Below, piece after piece: positions 16,526 to 27,089 of a DNA stretch of 36,100 nt. Source of the DNA: Candidatus Troglogloeales bacterium (GTDB lineage: Bacteria; Nitrospirota; Nitrospiria; SBBL01; SBBA01); the NCBI GenBank assembly GCA_005239925.1, contig SBBA01000174.1, positions 1 through 36,100 on the forward strand, read 5' to 3'. The position numbers and the translations under genes are program-made. The notes below the pieces were generated by a model. That model saw only the letters and a program-made list of their open reading frames with translations. It searched no databases and was not told the DNA's origin. The first letter of the stretch is position 1. Every line of letters starts with the position of its first letter.

Positions 16526-17083
16526 ATGATAACCTCTTCCTCTCCATGCTGTTTAAGTTCTTTGTTGTCTGATTTCTCCAAGTCGCTTGGACTAGGGGTA
16601 GTCTTGATCTCTTTCTTCTTTCTTTCTGCGTGTGGGCCGCGGGTTATCCCAAAAGAATTAAGAAACAAGGTAGACCGGGGCCTTTCTTTTGATGCGGTTT
16701 ATGCCGATCCTACTCTCCATCGTGGAAAAATGATGTTAGTTGGAGGTGAGATTATCGCAATACACAATAAAAAGGACGTAACGGAGATTGAGGTTCTTCA
16801 AAAGCCTTTAGGGGGAGACCATCACCCTCTTTCAGTGGATCAATCCGCAGGACGTTTTGTCTATACCTATCCAGGCTTTCTTGACCCGTCCATTTACAAG
16901 GGTGGCCGCAGGATCACCGTTATTGGCCAGGTTACGGGGGTGCAATCTAAGACCGTAGGCGAGGCCGAAGTCGTTTACCTCGTACTGACGGGGGAGCATC
17001 TTACCCTTTGGCCGGCCTCTCAGTTATACCGTGAGTCCTGGACGGGCGTTGGATTCGGATTTGACGCCACCTACAGTCGGTAG
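16526..17083 (+). CDS. Slp family outer-membrane lipoprotein
   Basis: Lipobox FFLSACG; VIPKELRNKVDRGLSFDAVYADPTLHRGKMMLVGGEIIAI...; Slp/YeaY-like size. Confidence 0.85.
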   Translation: MITSSSPCCLSSLLSDFSKSLGLGVVLISFFFLSACGPRVIPKELRNKVDRGLSFDAVYADPTLHRGKMMLVGGEIIAIHNKKDVTEIEVLQKPLGGDHHPLSVDQSAGRFVYTYPGFLDPSIYKGGRRITVIGQVTGVQSKTVGEAEVVYLVLTGEHLTLWPASQLYRESWTGVGFGFDATYSR

Positions 17084-17147
17084 CTAGGCCCTTCAACATA
17101 TCAAGCCATAAATTCAAGAAAAGAGAGCGGCGTCCTCGAGCTGATCC

Positions 17148-17224
<77 letters not shown>

Positions 17225-17360
17225 ACCCTAAGGATATCAGATCGCCTCTTCGTAACCTTTTTGGGAAGGAATTGTCAAGAGCGAAATCGGGTTGCCGAAA
17301 TCAAACTACCACATTCCAGGCGACATTGAATGAAATCAGAAGGATTTTACCCCCTTTTGA

Positions 17361-19256
17361 TTAGTCTGCCTCAACCAGAAGGGTCTCGAATTTGCGGCTT
17401 TTCTCATCATATTTCTGGGTGAGCCTTTCAAGGTCTTTATAGTTTTTGTCAATTTGTGCCTGTGTTGCCTTAAGCGACTTGGAAAGGGCGACAAAGGCCT
17501 CGATCTCTATGTTCACGGAGGCCGCAGCCAATTGCTCGTTAAGGATAGGAATTTCCGCCTCCATTCGGCTGATCTCCTCCTCAAGAAAGGTTATCTCTTT
17601 TTTGATGGGCGTTAAGACCAGGGACCGCTCGGCCATAATATCAGACTGATTTTTAGGGGGCTTCTTTTTATTCTTTTGTTCTGAAATGGCCGGCCTTGGG
17701 GCTGGCCCTGGGGCTGGCCCTGGGGCCTGTTTTATCGGTTGAGGCGCAGATGTACCCTTCCTCTCAGTCGCCTCTTCCTCCCAGCCGATCTTCTCTAAAA
17801 ATTCATCATAATTGCCATTGAATACCTCGGTTTTGCCGTTTTGAAAGACGATCAGCTTGGTCGCCACCTCCCGCAGGATCATCTCACTATGGGTGACGAT
17901 CACTACGGCGCCGGCAAACTGCTGAATACTCTCCACCAGGGCCTCAATTGACTGCATGTCTAGGTGGTTGGTCGGTTCGTCCAAGAGCAGCAGGTTGGCC
18001 GGGGACGCAATGATCTTACCCAACATCACACGACTTTTCTCGCCGCCTGAAAGAACCGATATTTTTTTCTCGGCCTGGATTCCGCTAAACATCATAATGC
18101 CGCAAATCGTTCGAACCTCGGTGCGATTCAAATCGGTATTCGCGTCGCCAATCTCGGCTTCAACGGTGGCCTGCGGACGCAACCGATCAATGTTGGTTTG
18201 GCCAAAAAAACCAAGCCGCTGATTCACGCTGGGCGTAACGCTCCCCGAGAGAGGCCGCAAAAAACCTGCCAGGATATTCAACAGGGTTGATTTCCCACGA
18301 CCATTCTTCCCGATAATGGCAATTCGATCTTTCGGCTCGATGGTCAGATTCAAATTGCGGATAAGCGGGACGTTGGGATCAAAATGGAAAGAGATATCCT
18401 GTGCGGTGAGCAGGGTTTTTCCCGTAAAGGGGGTGTAATGGAATTTAAAATGTAAATCGGCGATACGGGCCAGTTTGTCGCGGGCAGGCATCTTGTCTAA
18501 CAACTTCACCCGCGACTGAACGGCAGAGGCCTTGGTTGCCTGGGCGCGAAACCGGTTGACAAACGCCTCGATATGTTTTCGCTGCCTTTCCTCGTTGATT
18601 CGCGTTTTTTCGTGGATCTCTTCCTCCTGCTCAACCTGTGAATAAATCTTTCCAGTGGATCCCTCTACCTTTTTTATTTTGTGCCTGTGGATGAGCGCGG
18701 TATGGGTCGTGACGCTGTCCATAAATTCCCGATCATGCGAGATCAGAATCATTTCGTCCTGCCATTCATTTAAAAATCGGGTGATCCATCGAATCGAAAG
18801 AATATCGAGGTAGTTGGTCGGCTCGTCCAGCAGAAGGAGATTGGGGCGGGCCACCAGCGCCTTGGCCAGATTGAGACGCACCTGAAATCCGCCTGAAAAT
18901 TCGGAAGGGGCTCGATCCATATCCGCTTTTGTGAACCCCAGACCAAAAAGAATCTGTTCGACCTTGTAGTGATCGTATTCTTCCTCGGGCAAAAGGCCCA
19001 GGCATCCCTCTTCCAGAACGGTCGGCTTGGTAAAATGGATATGCTGTTCCAGGTGGCCGATGCGGTAATTTTTAGGGAAGGTGATTTCGCTGTCGTCCGC
19101 CTGCTCTTTGCCTAAAAGAATTCGGAACAAGGTCGTTTTTCCGTGACCGTTTCGCCCCACCAGGCCCAACCGTTCACCGGGCCCCATCTGAAGGGCTGCA
19201 TCTTCAAACAGCACCTGCTTACCATAATACTTGTACAATCCTTTAATCGAAATCAT
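17361..19256 (-). CDS. ABC-F family ATP-binding cassette protein (tandem ABC domains)
   Basis: Two Walker A motifs (GRNGHGKTT, GKNGRGKST), signature LSGGEKSRV, LLLLDEPTNYLD and LLLLDEPTNHLD; no TM domains. Confidence 0.93.
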   Translation of the reverse strand: MISIKGLYKYYGKQVLFEDAALQMGPGERLGLVGRNGHGKTTLFRILLGKEQADDSEITFPKNYRIGHLEQHIHFTKPTVLEEGCLGLLPEEEYDHYKVEQILFGLGFTKADMDRAPSEFSGGFQVRLNLAKALVARPNLLLLDEPTNYLDILSIRWITRFLNEWQDEMILISHDREFMDSVTTHTALIHRHKIKKVEGSTGKIYSQVEQEEEIHEKTRINEERQRKHIEAFVNRFRAQATKASAVQSRVKLLDKMPARDKLARIADLHFKFHYTPFTGKTLLTAQDISFHFDPNVPLIRNLNLTIEPKDRIAIIGKNGRGKSTLLNILAGFLRPLSGSVTPSVNQRLGFFGQTNIDRLRPQATVEAEIGDANTDLNRTEVRTICGIMMFSGIQAEKKISVLSGGEKSRVMLGKIIASPANLLLLDEPTNHLDMQSIEALVESIQQFAGAVVIVTHSEMILREVATKLIVFQNGKTEVFNGNYDEFLEKIGWEEEATERKGTSAPQPIKQAPGPAPGPAPRPAISEQKNKKKPPKNQSDIMAERSLVLTPIKKEITFLEEEISRMEAEIPILNEQLAAASVNIEIEAFVALSKSLKATQAQIDKNYKDLERLTQKYDEKSRKFETLLVEAD

Positions 19257-19292
19257 GACTGCTTCAGAAGCTCTTAAAATTGGGAAAAGGGG

Positions 19293-19709
19293 CTATTTTA
19301 ACTTAGAATTCAGGCCCTTGTCTATGCTCCTTTTTCTCCCTTTTATCCCAATAACTAGAAGCAGTATCCCGACCACCAGAAAGGTGACGGTGAGATGAAG
19401 ATGAGACCGTGGATTGGGATCGACATCAGGATACAGAAGGAATCGCGTCAATCGGACGGCCCAATAGCCGATCATGAAAATAGCCGCGCCAATCAACCCC
19501 GTGTAGTGGCGTAAGGAGGCCCGATTTCCCAATCTCCCCAGATAGACAAAAAACCCGCCCATCGCTAAATAGAACAGTCCGAACACAAGGGTGGGGGCCG
19601 GTGAGGGATCGGTCTCCCATCGAACAGATAAGATATAAAGCCGGAATCCCCAGGCAAAAAAAATCCAGCCTCCAGCAAGAAATAAAAATGGTTTAACCCA
19701 GCGAGACAC
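19293..19709 (-). CDS. Hypothetical four-TM membrane protein
   Basis: 138-aa ORF with about four hydrophobic segments; co-directional with the ABC-F gene. Confidence 0.55.
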   Translation of the reverse strand: MSRWVKPFLFLAGGWIFFAWGFRLYILSVRWETDPSPAPTLVFGLFYLAMGGFFVYLGRLGNRASLRHYTGLIGAAIFMIGYWAVRLTRFLLYPDVDPNPRSHLHLTVTFLVVGILLLVIGIKGRKRSIDKGLNSKLK

Positions 19710-19980
19710 GATGTTTTCCCTAAGAACGAACTGTATTTTATACCAAAATCAGGCCATTTTCGGAACCCCTGAATAATCCCCCCATTTTTTGGGATTGTTT
19801 TTTAGACGGCCTGGGTAGAAAATGTGGCAACTAAGCACCTTATTAAACTTTATTCGTTAGGGGTGTTTGGAGGGAAGTAATAAAAAAGGGCCGACTCAAG
19901 CTTACGTCAATCAGGCGAAGCGCAAGGGATAGATGGGAAACCAGTTCTCTTGCTGGTACATGTTAATGAGAGGGGAGGGT

Positions 19981-21246
19981 ATGACATTGAAACAGATATC
20001 GAAAAAGAAATTTGGATTTCCGAACGTAGCTTTATTCTTGGCTATGGCGATTCTAGGGATACCCGGAAACGGATATACGGACACTACGGTGCCACACAAA
20101 TTGAGCGAAGGGGCCATCAGCGCCGACAAACTCAATGAAAATTTTAACGCATTGATTGATGCAATCGATGAAATTCCCATAGGATCTCCCGGACCGCAAG
20201 GGCCGATTGGCCCCGCCGGCCCACAAGGTTTTGCCGGTCCACAAGGCGCACAAGGAACACAAGGGTTACAAGGGCCCGCGGGGGCACAAGGCCCTGCCGG
20301 GATACCAGGCCCCCAAGGCCCCCCAGGCCCAGAAGGTCCAGTAGGACCTACTGGCCCACAGGGGAATACCGGTGAGGGACTTCCCGGCCCGATCGGGCCT
20401 ACTGGCCCAACAGGCCCGACAGGCCCACAAGGTGAAAAGGGGAATCCAGGTGACGCAGGCCCGCGAGGCCCTCAGGGGGTACGCGGGCCAGCGGGGCCAG
20501 AGGGGCCACAAGGCCCAGTCGGTTCTCCGGATACCGGGGATCGGATTCGAGAAAAGTTTTTCTATGGCACCTCCTGCACCAACCCGATGAATCCAGAGGA
20601 TATCATGGTCAAGGTGGGGCCGTTGTGTGTGGATAAATTTGAGGCATCGGTCTTCACGCTGGCCAATGGCCGAGGCACTCAGTATGGGGTGGTGAAGGAC
20701 GATTATCCCAATTCTTTTCCCGATAATGGCAATTGGACGACACCGCTCTTTGCCGTTTCCAAGGAAGGGGTTATTCCGTCACGGCATATCACCTGGTTTC
20801 AGGCACAACAGGCCTGTGCCGCTAACGGAAAGAGACTGTTAACCAACGCCGAGTGGCAAATGGCCGCCGCAGGCACACCCGATACCGACAAGGACGATGG
20901 TGAGGCCAACTGCGCCACCGCAAGCTCCGTAGCACAAACAGGGGCCCGTGCCATGTGTAAATCAAACTATGGCACACATGATATGGTAGGGAACCTGTCC
21001 GAGTGGGTTGCCGACTGGATGCAAAACAATGGAAAATCCGATGAGGGAGCGGTATCCACGGATGAATATGGTCAGGATGGCATCTACAGTATTGACGAGG
21101 CAACGCCAAAAGAAAGTCGGTTTCCATCGGCGGTTGTTCGTGGCGGACATTTCACTGGGGCCACCGTTTCGGGGGTCTTCTCTTTGAGCGCATCCGTTTC
21201 ACCGGCATACTCGCACGAGAAATTCGGGTTTCGTTGTGGTAGATAG
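19981..21246 (+). CDS. Exported collagen-like (Gly-X-Y) repeat protein with C-terminal FGE/SUMF1-fold domain
   Basis: Signal-like N-terminus; 116-aa Gly-X-Y tract with one interruption; C-terminal [15 protein letters not shown]...[13 protein letters not shown]...VVRGGHF...FGFRCGR. Confidence 0.88.
   Translation: MTLKQISKKKFGFPNVALFLAMAILGIPGNGYTDTTVPHKLSEGAISADKLNENFNALIDAIDEIPIGSPGPQGPIGPAGPQGFAGPQGAQGTQGLQGPAGAQGPAGIPGPQGPPGPEGPVGPTGPQGNTGEGLPGPIGPTGPTGPTGPQGEKGNPGDAGPRGPQGVRGPAGPEGPQGPVGSPDTGDRIREKFFYGTSCTNPMNPEDIMVKVGPLCVDKFEASVFTLANGRGTQYGVVKDDYPNSFPDNGNWTTPLFAVSKEGVIPSRHITWFQAQQACAANGKRLLTNAEWQMAAAGTPDTDKDDGEANCATASSVAQTGARAMCKSNYGTHDMVGNLSEWVADWMQNNGKSDEGAVSTDEYGQDGIYSIDEATPKESRFPSAVVRGGHFTGATVSGVFSLSASVSPAYSHEKFGFRCGR
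20182..20529 (+). repeat. Collagen-like Gly-X-Y coding repeat (38 triplets, one GE interruption)
   Basis: [15 protein letters not shown]...[20 protein letters not shown]...GPQGPVGSP. Confidence 0.95.
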
Positions 21247-21357
21247 AACAATATGCCTTGCCCCTTCCTCCTTCTCACATTTGAGAAGAAGGAGGGTGGG
21301 GCAAGAAGAGGGTTGTCACGGCCACTCACGGTGGTATATCATGGGCGTCTACTTACA

Positions 21358-22251
21358 ATGGAATCCTCTCTTAAAAAATCGCCTTTTAAGAAACCTTCCG
21401 CTTCCTCATCGGGGCCTTCATTCCAACAGCTCATCTTACAACTGCATCAGTTCTGGGCCAATCAGGGATGTGTTATCCTGCAATCGTACGATACCGAAAT
21501 GGGCGCCGGAACCTTTCATCCGGCCACCTTTTTGTCCGCTTTAGGTCCTAAACCCTGGGCCGCGGCTTATGTGCAGGCCTGCCGCAGACCCACGGACGGG
21601 CGTTACGGCGAAAATCCCAACCGCCTGGCCCATTACTACCAGTATCAGGTCATCATTAAGCCGACCCCCGATAACATTCAAACGCTTTATCTCGACAGCC
21701 TGGCGTATCTAGGCATTCCTCTCGCAGAGCATGATATTCGATTTATGCAGGACGACTGGGAATCCCCAACCTTGGGGGCCTGGGGGCTGGGGTGGGAGGT
21801 GCGGCTTGATGGCATGGAGGTGACCCAGTTTACCTATTTTCAGGAGATTGGGGGCATTCCGCTCGATCCAATCTCCGTGGAAATCACCTATGGACTGGAA
21901 CGGGTCGCCATGTATCTTCAGGGGGTGGATAATCTGTTTAATCTGAAATGGACCGACGCAGTTTCATACGGCGATGTTCACCACAGGTCGGAGGTCGAAG
22001 GCTCACACTATAACTTTAAAGAGGCCCATGTCGAGACGCTTAAAGAGCGGTTTACCCTGGCCGAGGCAGAGTGCAACCATCTTATTGCAAAGGGGCTGAT
22101 TCGTCCTGCCTACGATGCCTGTATTAAGTGTTCCCATATGTTTAACCTTCTGGATGCGCGCGGCGCCATTGCCGTTGCGGAACGGGTCGGGTTTATCGCC
22201 CGCGTTCGCAAACTGGCGCGCCTCTGCGCGGAGGCCTATGTTAAAAGGTAG
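21358..22251 (+). CDS. glyQ: Glycyl-tRNA synthetase alpha subunit
   Basis: [69 protein letters not shown]. Confidence 0.98.
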   Translation: MESSLKKSPFKKPSASSSGPSFQQLILQLHQFWANQGCVILQSYDTEMGAGTFHPATFLSALGPKPWAAAYVQACRRPTDGRYGENPNRLAHYYQYQVIIKPTPDNIQTLYLDSLAYLGIPLAEHDIRFMQDDWESPTLGAWGLGWEVRLDGMEVTQFTYFQEIGGIPLDPISVEITYGLERVAMYLQGVDNLFNLKWTDAVSYGDVHHRSEVEGSHYNFKEAHVETLKERFTLAEAECNHLIAKGLIRPAYDACIKCSHMFNLLDARGAIAVAERVGFIARVRKLARLCAEAYVKR

Positions 22252-22275
22252 GGGCACGTTGCAACGTGCCCCTAC
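22248..22275. repeat. Family-3 28-bp perfect palindrome (glyQ/glyS junction)
   Basis: GTAGGGGCACGTTGCAACGTGCCCCTAC; supplies the glyQ TAG stop. Confidence 0.92.
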
Positions 22276-22294
22276 GCCGGGGCGTTATTAAAAA

Positions 22295-24397
22295 ATGAAG
22301 AAAACAGCCGGACACGAGCTTTTCATTGAGATTGGGGTAGAGGAGATGCCGGCGCATCTGATTCCTACCGCGCTGTCCGACCTGAAGAAAAATGCAGAAC
22401 AACAATTAGAAGCCGCATCCCTCTCATACGCCCCTCTTTGCGAGTATGCCACGCCGAGACGGCTGATTCTTTATACCCCCCAACTGGCCCCAAGACAGGA
22501 GTCCCGTGTTGAAACGATTTTTGGCCCCCCCGCCAAGGTGGCCTTTGACCCAAAAGGAAAGCCTACTCCTGCCGCCACCGGGTTTGCCAAGGCGAACGGG
22601 GTTGCCCTATCCAAACTGGTTGTAACCAAGACAGAAAAGGGGGAATATCTCTCCATTCAGAAAAAGACCGCCTCTCAAGCCACACCGGCCCTCTTAAAAA
22701 CAATGATTCCTGAGATGATCGGCGCCCTGCGTTTTGTCAAGTCCATGCGATGGAACGGCCCCGTGGCCTTTATCCGACCCATTCGGTGGTTGGTTGCCCT
22801 CTATAATGGGAAGGTTATCCCCTGTGTCTTTGCGGGCGTTCCATCCGGCAATCTCTCTTACGGTCATCGGCTGGTTGCGCTCGCTGGATTTAAGGTTAAT
22901 CACTTTTCTTCCTATCAAAAGGAAATGCGCAAACGGTTTGTTATAATTGATCCTATGGAGCGGTATCAGACGATCCGAAAACAAATCGGTTCCCTGGCCA
23001 AAAAGGCGGGCGGAGCCATCGAAGAGGATGACGCCCTGTTTTGGCAGGCGGCCTATTCTACGGAATATCCAACGGCCATATGTGGCTCTTTCGACCCCTC
23101 TTTTCTTTCGATACCTAAGGAAATTATCAGCACCGCCATGAAGGAGCATCAAGGCTTTGTGCCCCTCCTTACAGAAAAGACCCTACTGCCCCGTTTTATT
23201 GCTGTATTAAACAATAAAGACAAGAATAAAAAAATCCAAAAGGGCAATGAACGGGTATTAAGGGCACGGCTTTCCGATGCAAAATTTTATTATGAGGAAG
23301 ATCGTGAGGTTCCCCTGGCCAATCGCCTGCCGGCCTTAAAAGGGGTGATGTTCCAGAAAGGCCTGGGCACCCTGCATGATAAGACCCAGCGGATCGTCGC
23401 GCTATCCAAAGCGATTGCTCAGAGGGTTGATCCCAACCTTTCAGAGAAGGAAGTCGAGCAAATCGCCACCCTTTGCAAATGTGACCTGACCACTGGCGTC
23501 GTGCGGGAGTTTCCATCGCTTCAAGGGATCATGGGCAGGATTCTCATGGAGTCAGATTCTCCTCATGCCAAAGTGATTGAAGAACACTATCAACCCCGGT
23601 ATCCGGGGGATCAACTCCCCCCAAGCCGAATGGGACAGGTTCTTTCTATTGCCGATAAGATGGATACGATTGTTGGCTGTTTTGGCATTGGTGCCATCCC
23701 CACCGGGTCCGAGGACCCCTACGCCCTGCGCCGTCAGGGACTGGGGATTGTCCAGATTTTAAGTGAGAAATCCTTTGACAGACCGCTGGCCCTACTGGAT
23801 ATAATCAACGAAGCAATCGCCTGTTACCGAAAAGAGAGTGGCATTACGTTTACGGACGAAGTCGCCTTGGAGGTATGGGCCTTCTTGAAACAACGGATTG
23901 CCTTTTATTTGCAATCTGAAAAGATTCGTTATGATATAATAGAAGCGGTGCTTTCCAGAGACTCCCCTGCTACGGCTGGAGTCTGCCAAAGCATCGTAAA
24001 ACTAGCAAGAGCACTTGCGGACTTTTCAGCTGAGGAGCTGTTTCGTCCGCTCATCACCTGTTACAAGAGAGCGGCACGCATTCTGCCGGAGAAGTTGGAG
24101 GGAATGATCCAGCGTTCTTTTTTAACCACAGGGGCCGACCTCGTGCTATACAACGCGCTTTTAGATCTTGATCAAAAAATAGACGCGAACATCAAAAGCC
24201 TGGCGTTTGGTCAGGCCTTGACGGCCCTGTCTGATCTCTATCATCCACTGGACCGGTTTTTTACGGAGGTGTTGGTGATGGACCCACGTCACGAAGTACA
24301 AAATAACAATCTCTGTCTGCTTCGAACCGTTAAAAATCTATTTGACCGACTAGGCGACTTTTCAAAGATTCAGGAAGGAGGGATGTCCAATGACTAA
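22295..24397 (+). CDS. glyS: Glycyl-tRNA synthetase beta subunit
   Basis: ELFIEIGVEEMPAHLIPTALSDLKKNAEQQL; RRLILYTPQLAPRQ; YPGDQLPPSRMGQVLSIADKMDTIVGCFGIGAIPTGSEDPYALRRQ. Confidence 0.98.
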   Translation: MKKTAGHELFIEIGVEEMPAHLIPTALSDLKKNAEQQLEAASLSYAPLCEYATPRRLILYTPQLAPRQESRVETIFGPPAKVAFDPKGKPTPAATGFAKANGVALSKLVVTKTEKGEYLSIQKKTASQATPALLKTMIPEMIGALRFVKSMRWNGPVAFIRPIRWLVALYNGKVIPCVFAGVPSGNLSYGHRLVALAGFKVNHFSSYQKEMRKRFVIIDPMERYQTIRKQIGSLAKKAGGAIEEDDALFWQAAYSTEYPTAICGSFDPSFLSIPKEIISTAMKEHQGFVPLLTEKTLLPRFIAVLNNKDKNKKIQKGNERVLRARLSDAKFYYEEDREVPLANRLPALKGVMFQKGLGTLHDKTQRIVALSKAIAQRVDPNLSEKEVEQIATLCKCDLTTGVVREFPSLQGIMGRILMESDSPHAKVIEEHYQPRYPGDQLPPSRMGQVLSIADKMDTIVGCFGIGAIPTGSEDPYALRRQGLGIVQILSEKSFDRPLALLDIINEAIACYRKESGITFTDEVALEVWAFLKQRIAFYLQSEKIRYDIIEAVLSRDSPATAGVCQSIVKLARALADFSAEELFRPLITCYKRAARILPEKLEGMIQRSFLTTGADLVLYNALLDLDQKIDANIKSLAFGQALTALSDLYHPLDRFFTEVLVMDPRHEVQNNNLCLLRTVKNLFDRLGDFSKIQEGGMSND

Positions 24398-27065
24398 AAA
24401 ATATGTCTATTCTTTTGGGGGGAAAAAAGCGGAGGGATCCGCAGCAATGCGAAATCTTCTCGGTGGTAAAGGGGCGGGCTTAGCCGAGATGACCCGATTG
24501 GGAATACCGGTCCCGCCCGGATTTACGATTACCACGGAGGCCTGTCTGGAATATTTCAAGAACAAGCAGTTTCCCAAGGGGATGTTCAACGAGGCGGTGG
24601 CCGCATTAACACGGGTTGAAAAAATTAAAAAAGAGAAATTTGGCGATCCGGCCAATCCCCTTCTGGTTTCGGTGCGTTCCGGCTCACGCGCCTCGATGCC
24701 CGGTATGATGGACACCGTCCTTAACCTGGGATTGAACGATCAGACCGTGTTGGGGATGATTAAAAAGTCCCACAATGAACAATTCGGCTACGACGCCTAT
24801 CGCCGTTTTGTCGCGATGTTCGGCACCATCGTCATGGGGGTAAAGCGGGAGCATTTTGATGAGGCGTTCACGGCCGCCCTGCATACCCATCGGGTTTCGT
24901 TGGATGCGATGCTACCGGCCAATGCGTTAAAGGAGTTGGTCGCCACCTTCAAGAAGATTGTCATGAAAGAGGCAAAGCGTCCCTTTCCCGACGATCCGAT
25001 GGAGCAGCTCCAGATGGCGATTGCCGCGGTTTTTGATTCTTGGTTTGGGGCGAGGGCGGTTACTTATCGGCGTCTGAACAATATCCCCGATACGTGGGGC
25101 ACGTCGGTTTCGGTGGTCGCCATGATCTTTGGAAACCGGGGGGACGATTCCGGCACCGGTGTTTTATTTACACGTAATCCCAATACCGGCGAACGGCGAT
25201 TCTTTGGCGAGTTCCTGTTTAACGCTCAGGGGGAAGACGTGGTCGCTGGGATTCGAACCCCCCTACCCATCTCTGCATTGGAACAGAAACTGCCGAAGGC
25301 CTATAAAGAATTGGTCTCCATTTTTAACACGCTGGAAAAACATTACAAAGATATGCTCGATCTGGAGTTCACCATTGAGGCCGGCAATCCGTACCTCCTG
25401 CAAACCCGTGTCGGAAAGCGGAGTGCGGCGGCAGCGGTACAGATTGCCGTGGATTTGGTTAAGGAAAAACGGATTACAAAAGAGGAGGCGATATTAAGGA
25501 TCTCCCCTGCCTCGCTGGATCATTTGCTACACCCGATGATTGATTCCACTGAAAAAATAAAGGTAATTGCTAAGGGGCTTCCGGCCTCTCCCGGCGCGGC
25601 CATGGGTCGAGTTGTCTTTTCTGCCGAGGATGCGGAGCAGAAGGCCGCTAAAAAGGAAAAGGTGGTTCTGGTTCGTGCCGAAACCTCGCCGGAAGATATT
25701 GGCGGGATGCATGCCGCCCAGGGGATTGTGACCTCTCGCGGTGGTATGACGTCGCATGCTGCAGTGGTAGCTCGCGGAATGGGAAAGTGCTGTATCACCG
25801 CCTGCGGAGACATAAGAATCAACGAAGAGGAAAAGTTTTTTACCGTAGGACGAAACGATACAGAGGGCGGAGAGCTAATGGTGCGAGAGGGGGATTTCAT
25901 TACCCTCAACGGCTCTACCGGGGAGGTGATTTTAGGCGAGGCCAAACTGGTGAAACCGGAAATGAGTGAGGCGTTTCAGACCCTGATGCGTTGGGCCGAT
26001 GCGGTGCGCAGGCTCAGGGTGCGCACCAATGCCGATACCCCACAGGATGCAAAAATGGCCCGAAAGCAGGGCGCGGAGGGGATTGGGCTTTGCCGAACAG
26101 AACATATGTTTTTCTCCGAAGAGCGGATTCTTGCCGTCCGTGAGATGATTCTTGCACATACGGTGGAAGAGCGAAAACAGGCGTTGGCTAAACTTCTTCC
26201 CATGCAGAAGAATGATTTTATGGCCATCTTCAAAGAGATGGAAGGGCTGCCCGTCACCGTGCGTCTTCTCGATCCACCCCTGCATGAGTTTATTCCACAT
26301 ACGTTGGATGAGATTGCCGTGCTTGCAAAGGAAATAGATTGGCCTGTTGACCGCTTGCAATCGGAGATTGCCGCTCTTTCGGAGGTGAATCCAATGCTGG
26401 GTCACCGGGGTTGCCGTCTGGGTGTGACCTATCCGGAGATTTATGAGATGCAGGTGCAGGCGATTTTTGAGGCGGCCTGTGAACTGAAACAGCAAGGGGT
26501 TCGGGCCGTTGTTGAAATTATGATTCCGCTGGTGGCGCATCAACGCGAGTTTGCTGAAATGAAGGCCCTGACGACCCGTATCGGCGAAGAGGTCATGAAG
26601 CGTTATAAAAAGAAGGTCGCCTATATGGTGGGTACGATGATCGAATTGCCGCGTGCGGCCCTGATTGCCGATGAAATTGCGAAAGAGGCGGCGTTCTTTT
26701 CATTTGGGACCAACGATCTGACGCAAATGACGTTTGGGTTATCGCGTGACGATTCCGCAAAATTCCTGCCCACCTATATCAAGAACAATATTCTGCCGGA
26801 GGACCCTTTTGTAACGATTGATCAAAGCGGGGTAGGTGCGCTGATGCAGATTGGGGTTGAAAGGGGGCGTAAGTCACGTCCCGAGTTAAAGGTGGGGATT
26901 TGTGGGGAGCATGGGGGTGAACCAGCCTCGGTGGAGTTCTGTCATAAGATCGGCTTAAATTATGTGAGTTGTTCTCCCTTTCGTGTTCCGATTGCCCGCC
27001 TGGCCGCGGCACATGCGTATCTAAAGGAAAAGGCAGAAAAAGGGAAGAAGGCTGGGAAGAAGTAG
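24390..27065 (+). CDS. ppdK: Pyruvate, phosphate dikinase
   Basis: GGKGAGLAEMTRLGIPVPPGFTITTEAC; VTSRGGMTSHAAVVARGMGKCCITACG; SFGTNDLTQMTFGLSRDDSAKFL; GICGEHGGEPASVEFCHKIGLNYVSCSPFRVPIARLAAA. Confidence 0.98.
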   Translation: MTKKYVYSFGGKKAEGSAAMRNLLGGKGAGLAEMTRLGIPVPPGFTITTEACLEYFKNKQFPKGMFNEAVAALTRVEKIKKEKFGDPANPLLVSVRSGSRASMPGMMDTVLNLGLNDQTVLGMIKKSHNEQFGYDAYRRFVAMFGTIVMGVKREHFDEAFTAALHTHRVSLDAMLPANALKELVATFKKIVMKEAKRPFPDDPMEQLQMAIAAVFDSWFGARAVTYRRLNNIPDTWGTSVSVVAMIFGNRGDDSGTGVLFTRNPNTGERRFFGEFLFNAQGEDVVAGIRTPLPISALEQKLPKAYKELVSIFNTLEKHYKDMLDLEFTIEAGNPYLLQTRVGKRSAAAAVQIAVDLVKEKRITKEEAILRISPASLDHLLHPMIDSTEKIKVIAKGLPASPGAAMGRVVFSAEDAEQKAAKKEKVVLVRAETSPEDIGGMHAAQGIVTSRGGMTSHAAVVARGMGKCCITACGDIRINEEEKFFTVGRNDTEGGELMVREGDFITLNGSTGEVILGEAKLVKPEMSEAFQTLMRWADAVRRLRVRTNADTPQDAKMARKQGAEGIGLCRTEHMFFSEERILAVREMILAHTVEERKQALAKLLPMQKNDFMAIFKEMEGLPVTVRLLDPPLHEFIPHTLDEIAVLAKEIDWPVDRLQSEIAALSEVNPMLGHRGCRLGVTYPEIYEMQVQAIFEAACELKQQGVRAVVEIMIPLVAHQREFAEMKALTTRIGEEVMKRYKKKVAYMVGTMIELPRAALIADEIAKEAAFFSFGTNDLTQMTFGLSRDDSAKFLPTYIKNNILPEDPFVTIDQSGVGALMQIGVERGRKSRPELKVGICGEHGGEPASVEFCHKIGLNYVSCSPFRVPIARLAAAHAYLKEKAEKGKKAGKK

Positions 27066-27089
27066 CCGTATATCCATCCGCATAATTTC

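Noticed and set aside
17690-17730. Tandem 12-bp repeat (ctggccctgggg)
   Set aside because: Encodes the PGPAPGPAPRPA linker of the ABC-F protein; ordinary low-complexity linker.
19740-19980. Riboswitch-like leader (for example c-di-GMP GEMM) upstream of the collagen-FGE gene
   Set aside because: No convincing match to a riboswitch consensus by eye; a covariance-model scan would be needed.
20266-20511. Minus-strand ORF opposite the collagen-like tract
   Set aside because: Open only because the GC-rich Gly-X-Y repeat excludes antisense stops; the composition is a mirror of the repeat.
20182-20529. CRISPR-like periodicity
   Set aside because: Short-period repeats are in-frame Gly-X-Y codons, not spacer-separated direct repeats; no cas genes.
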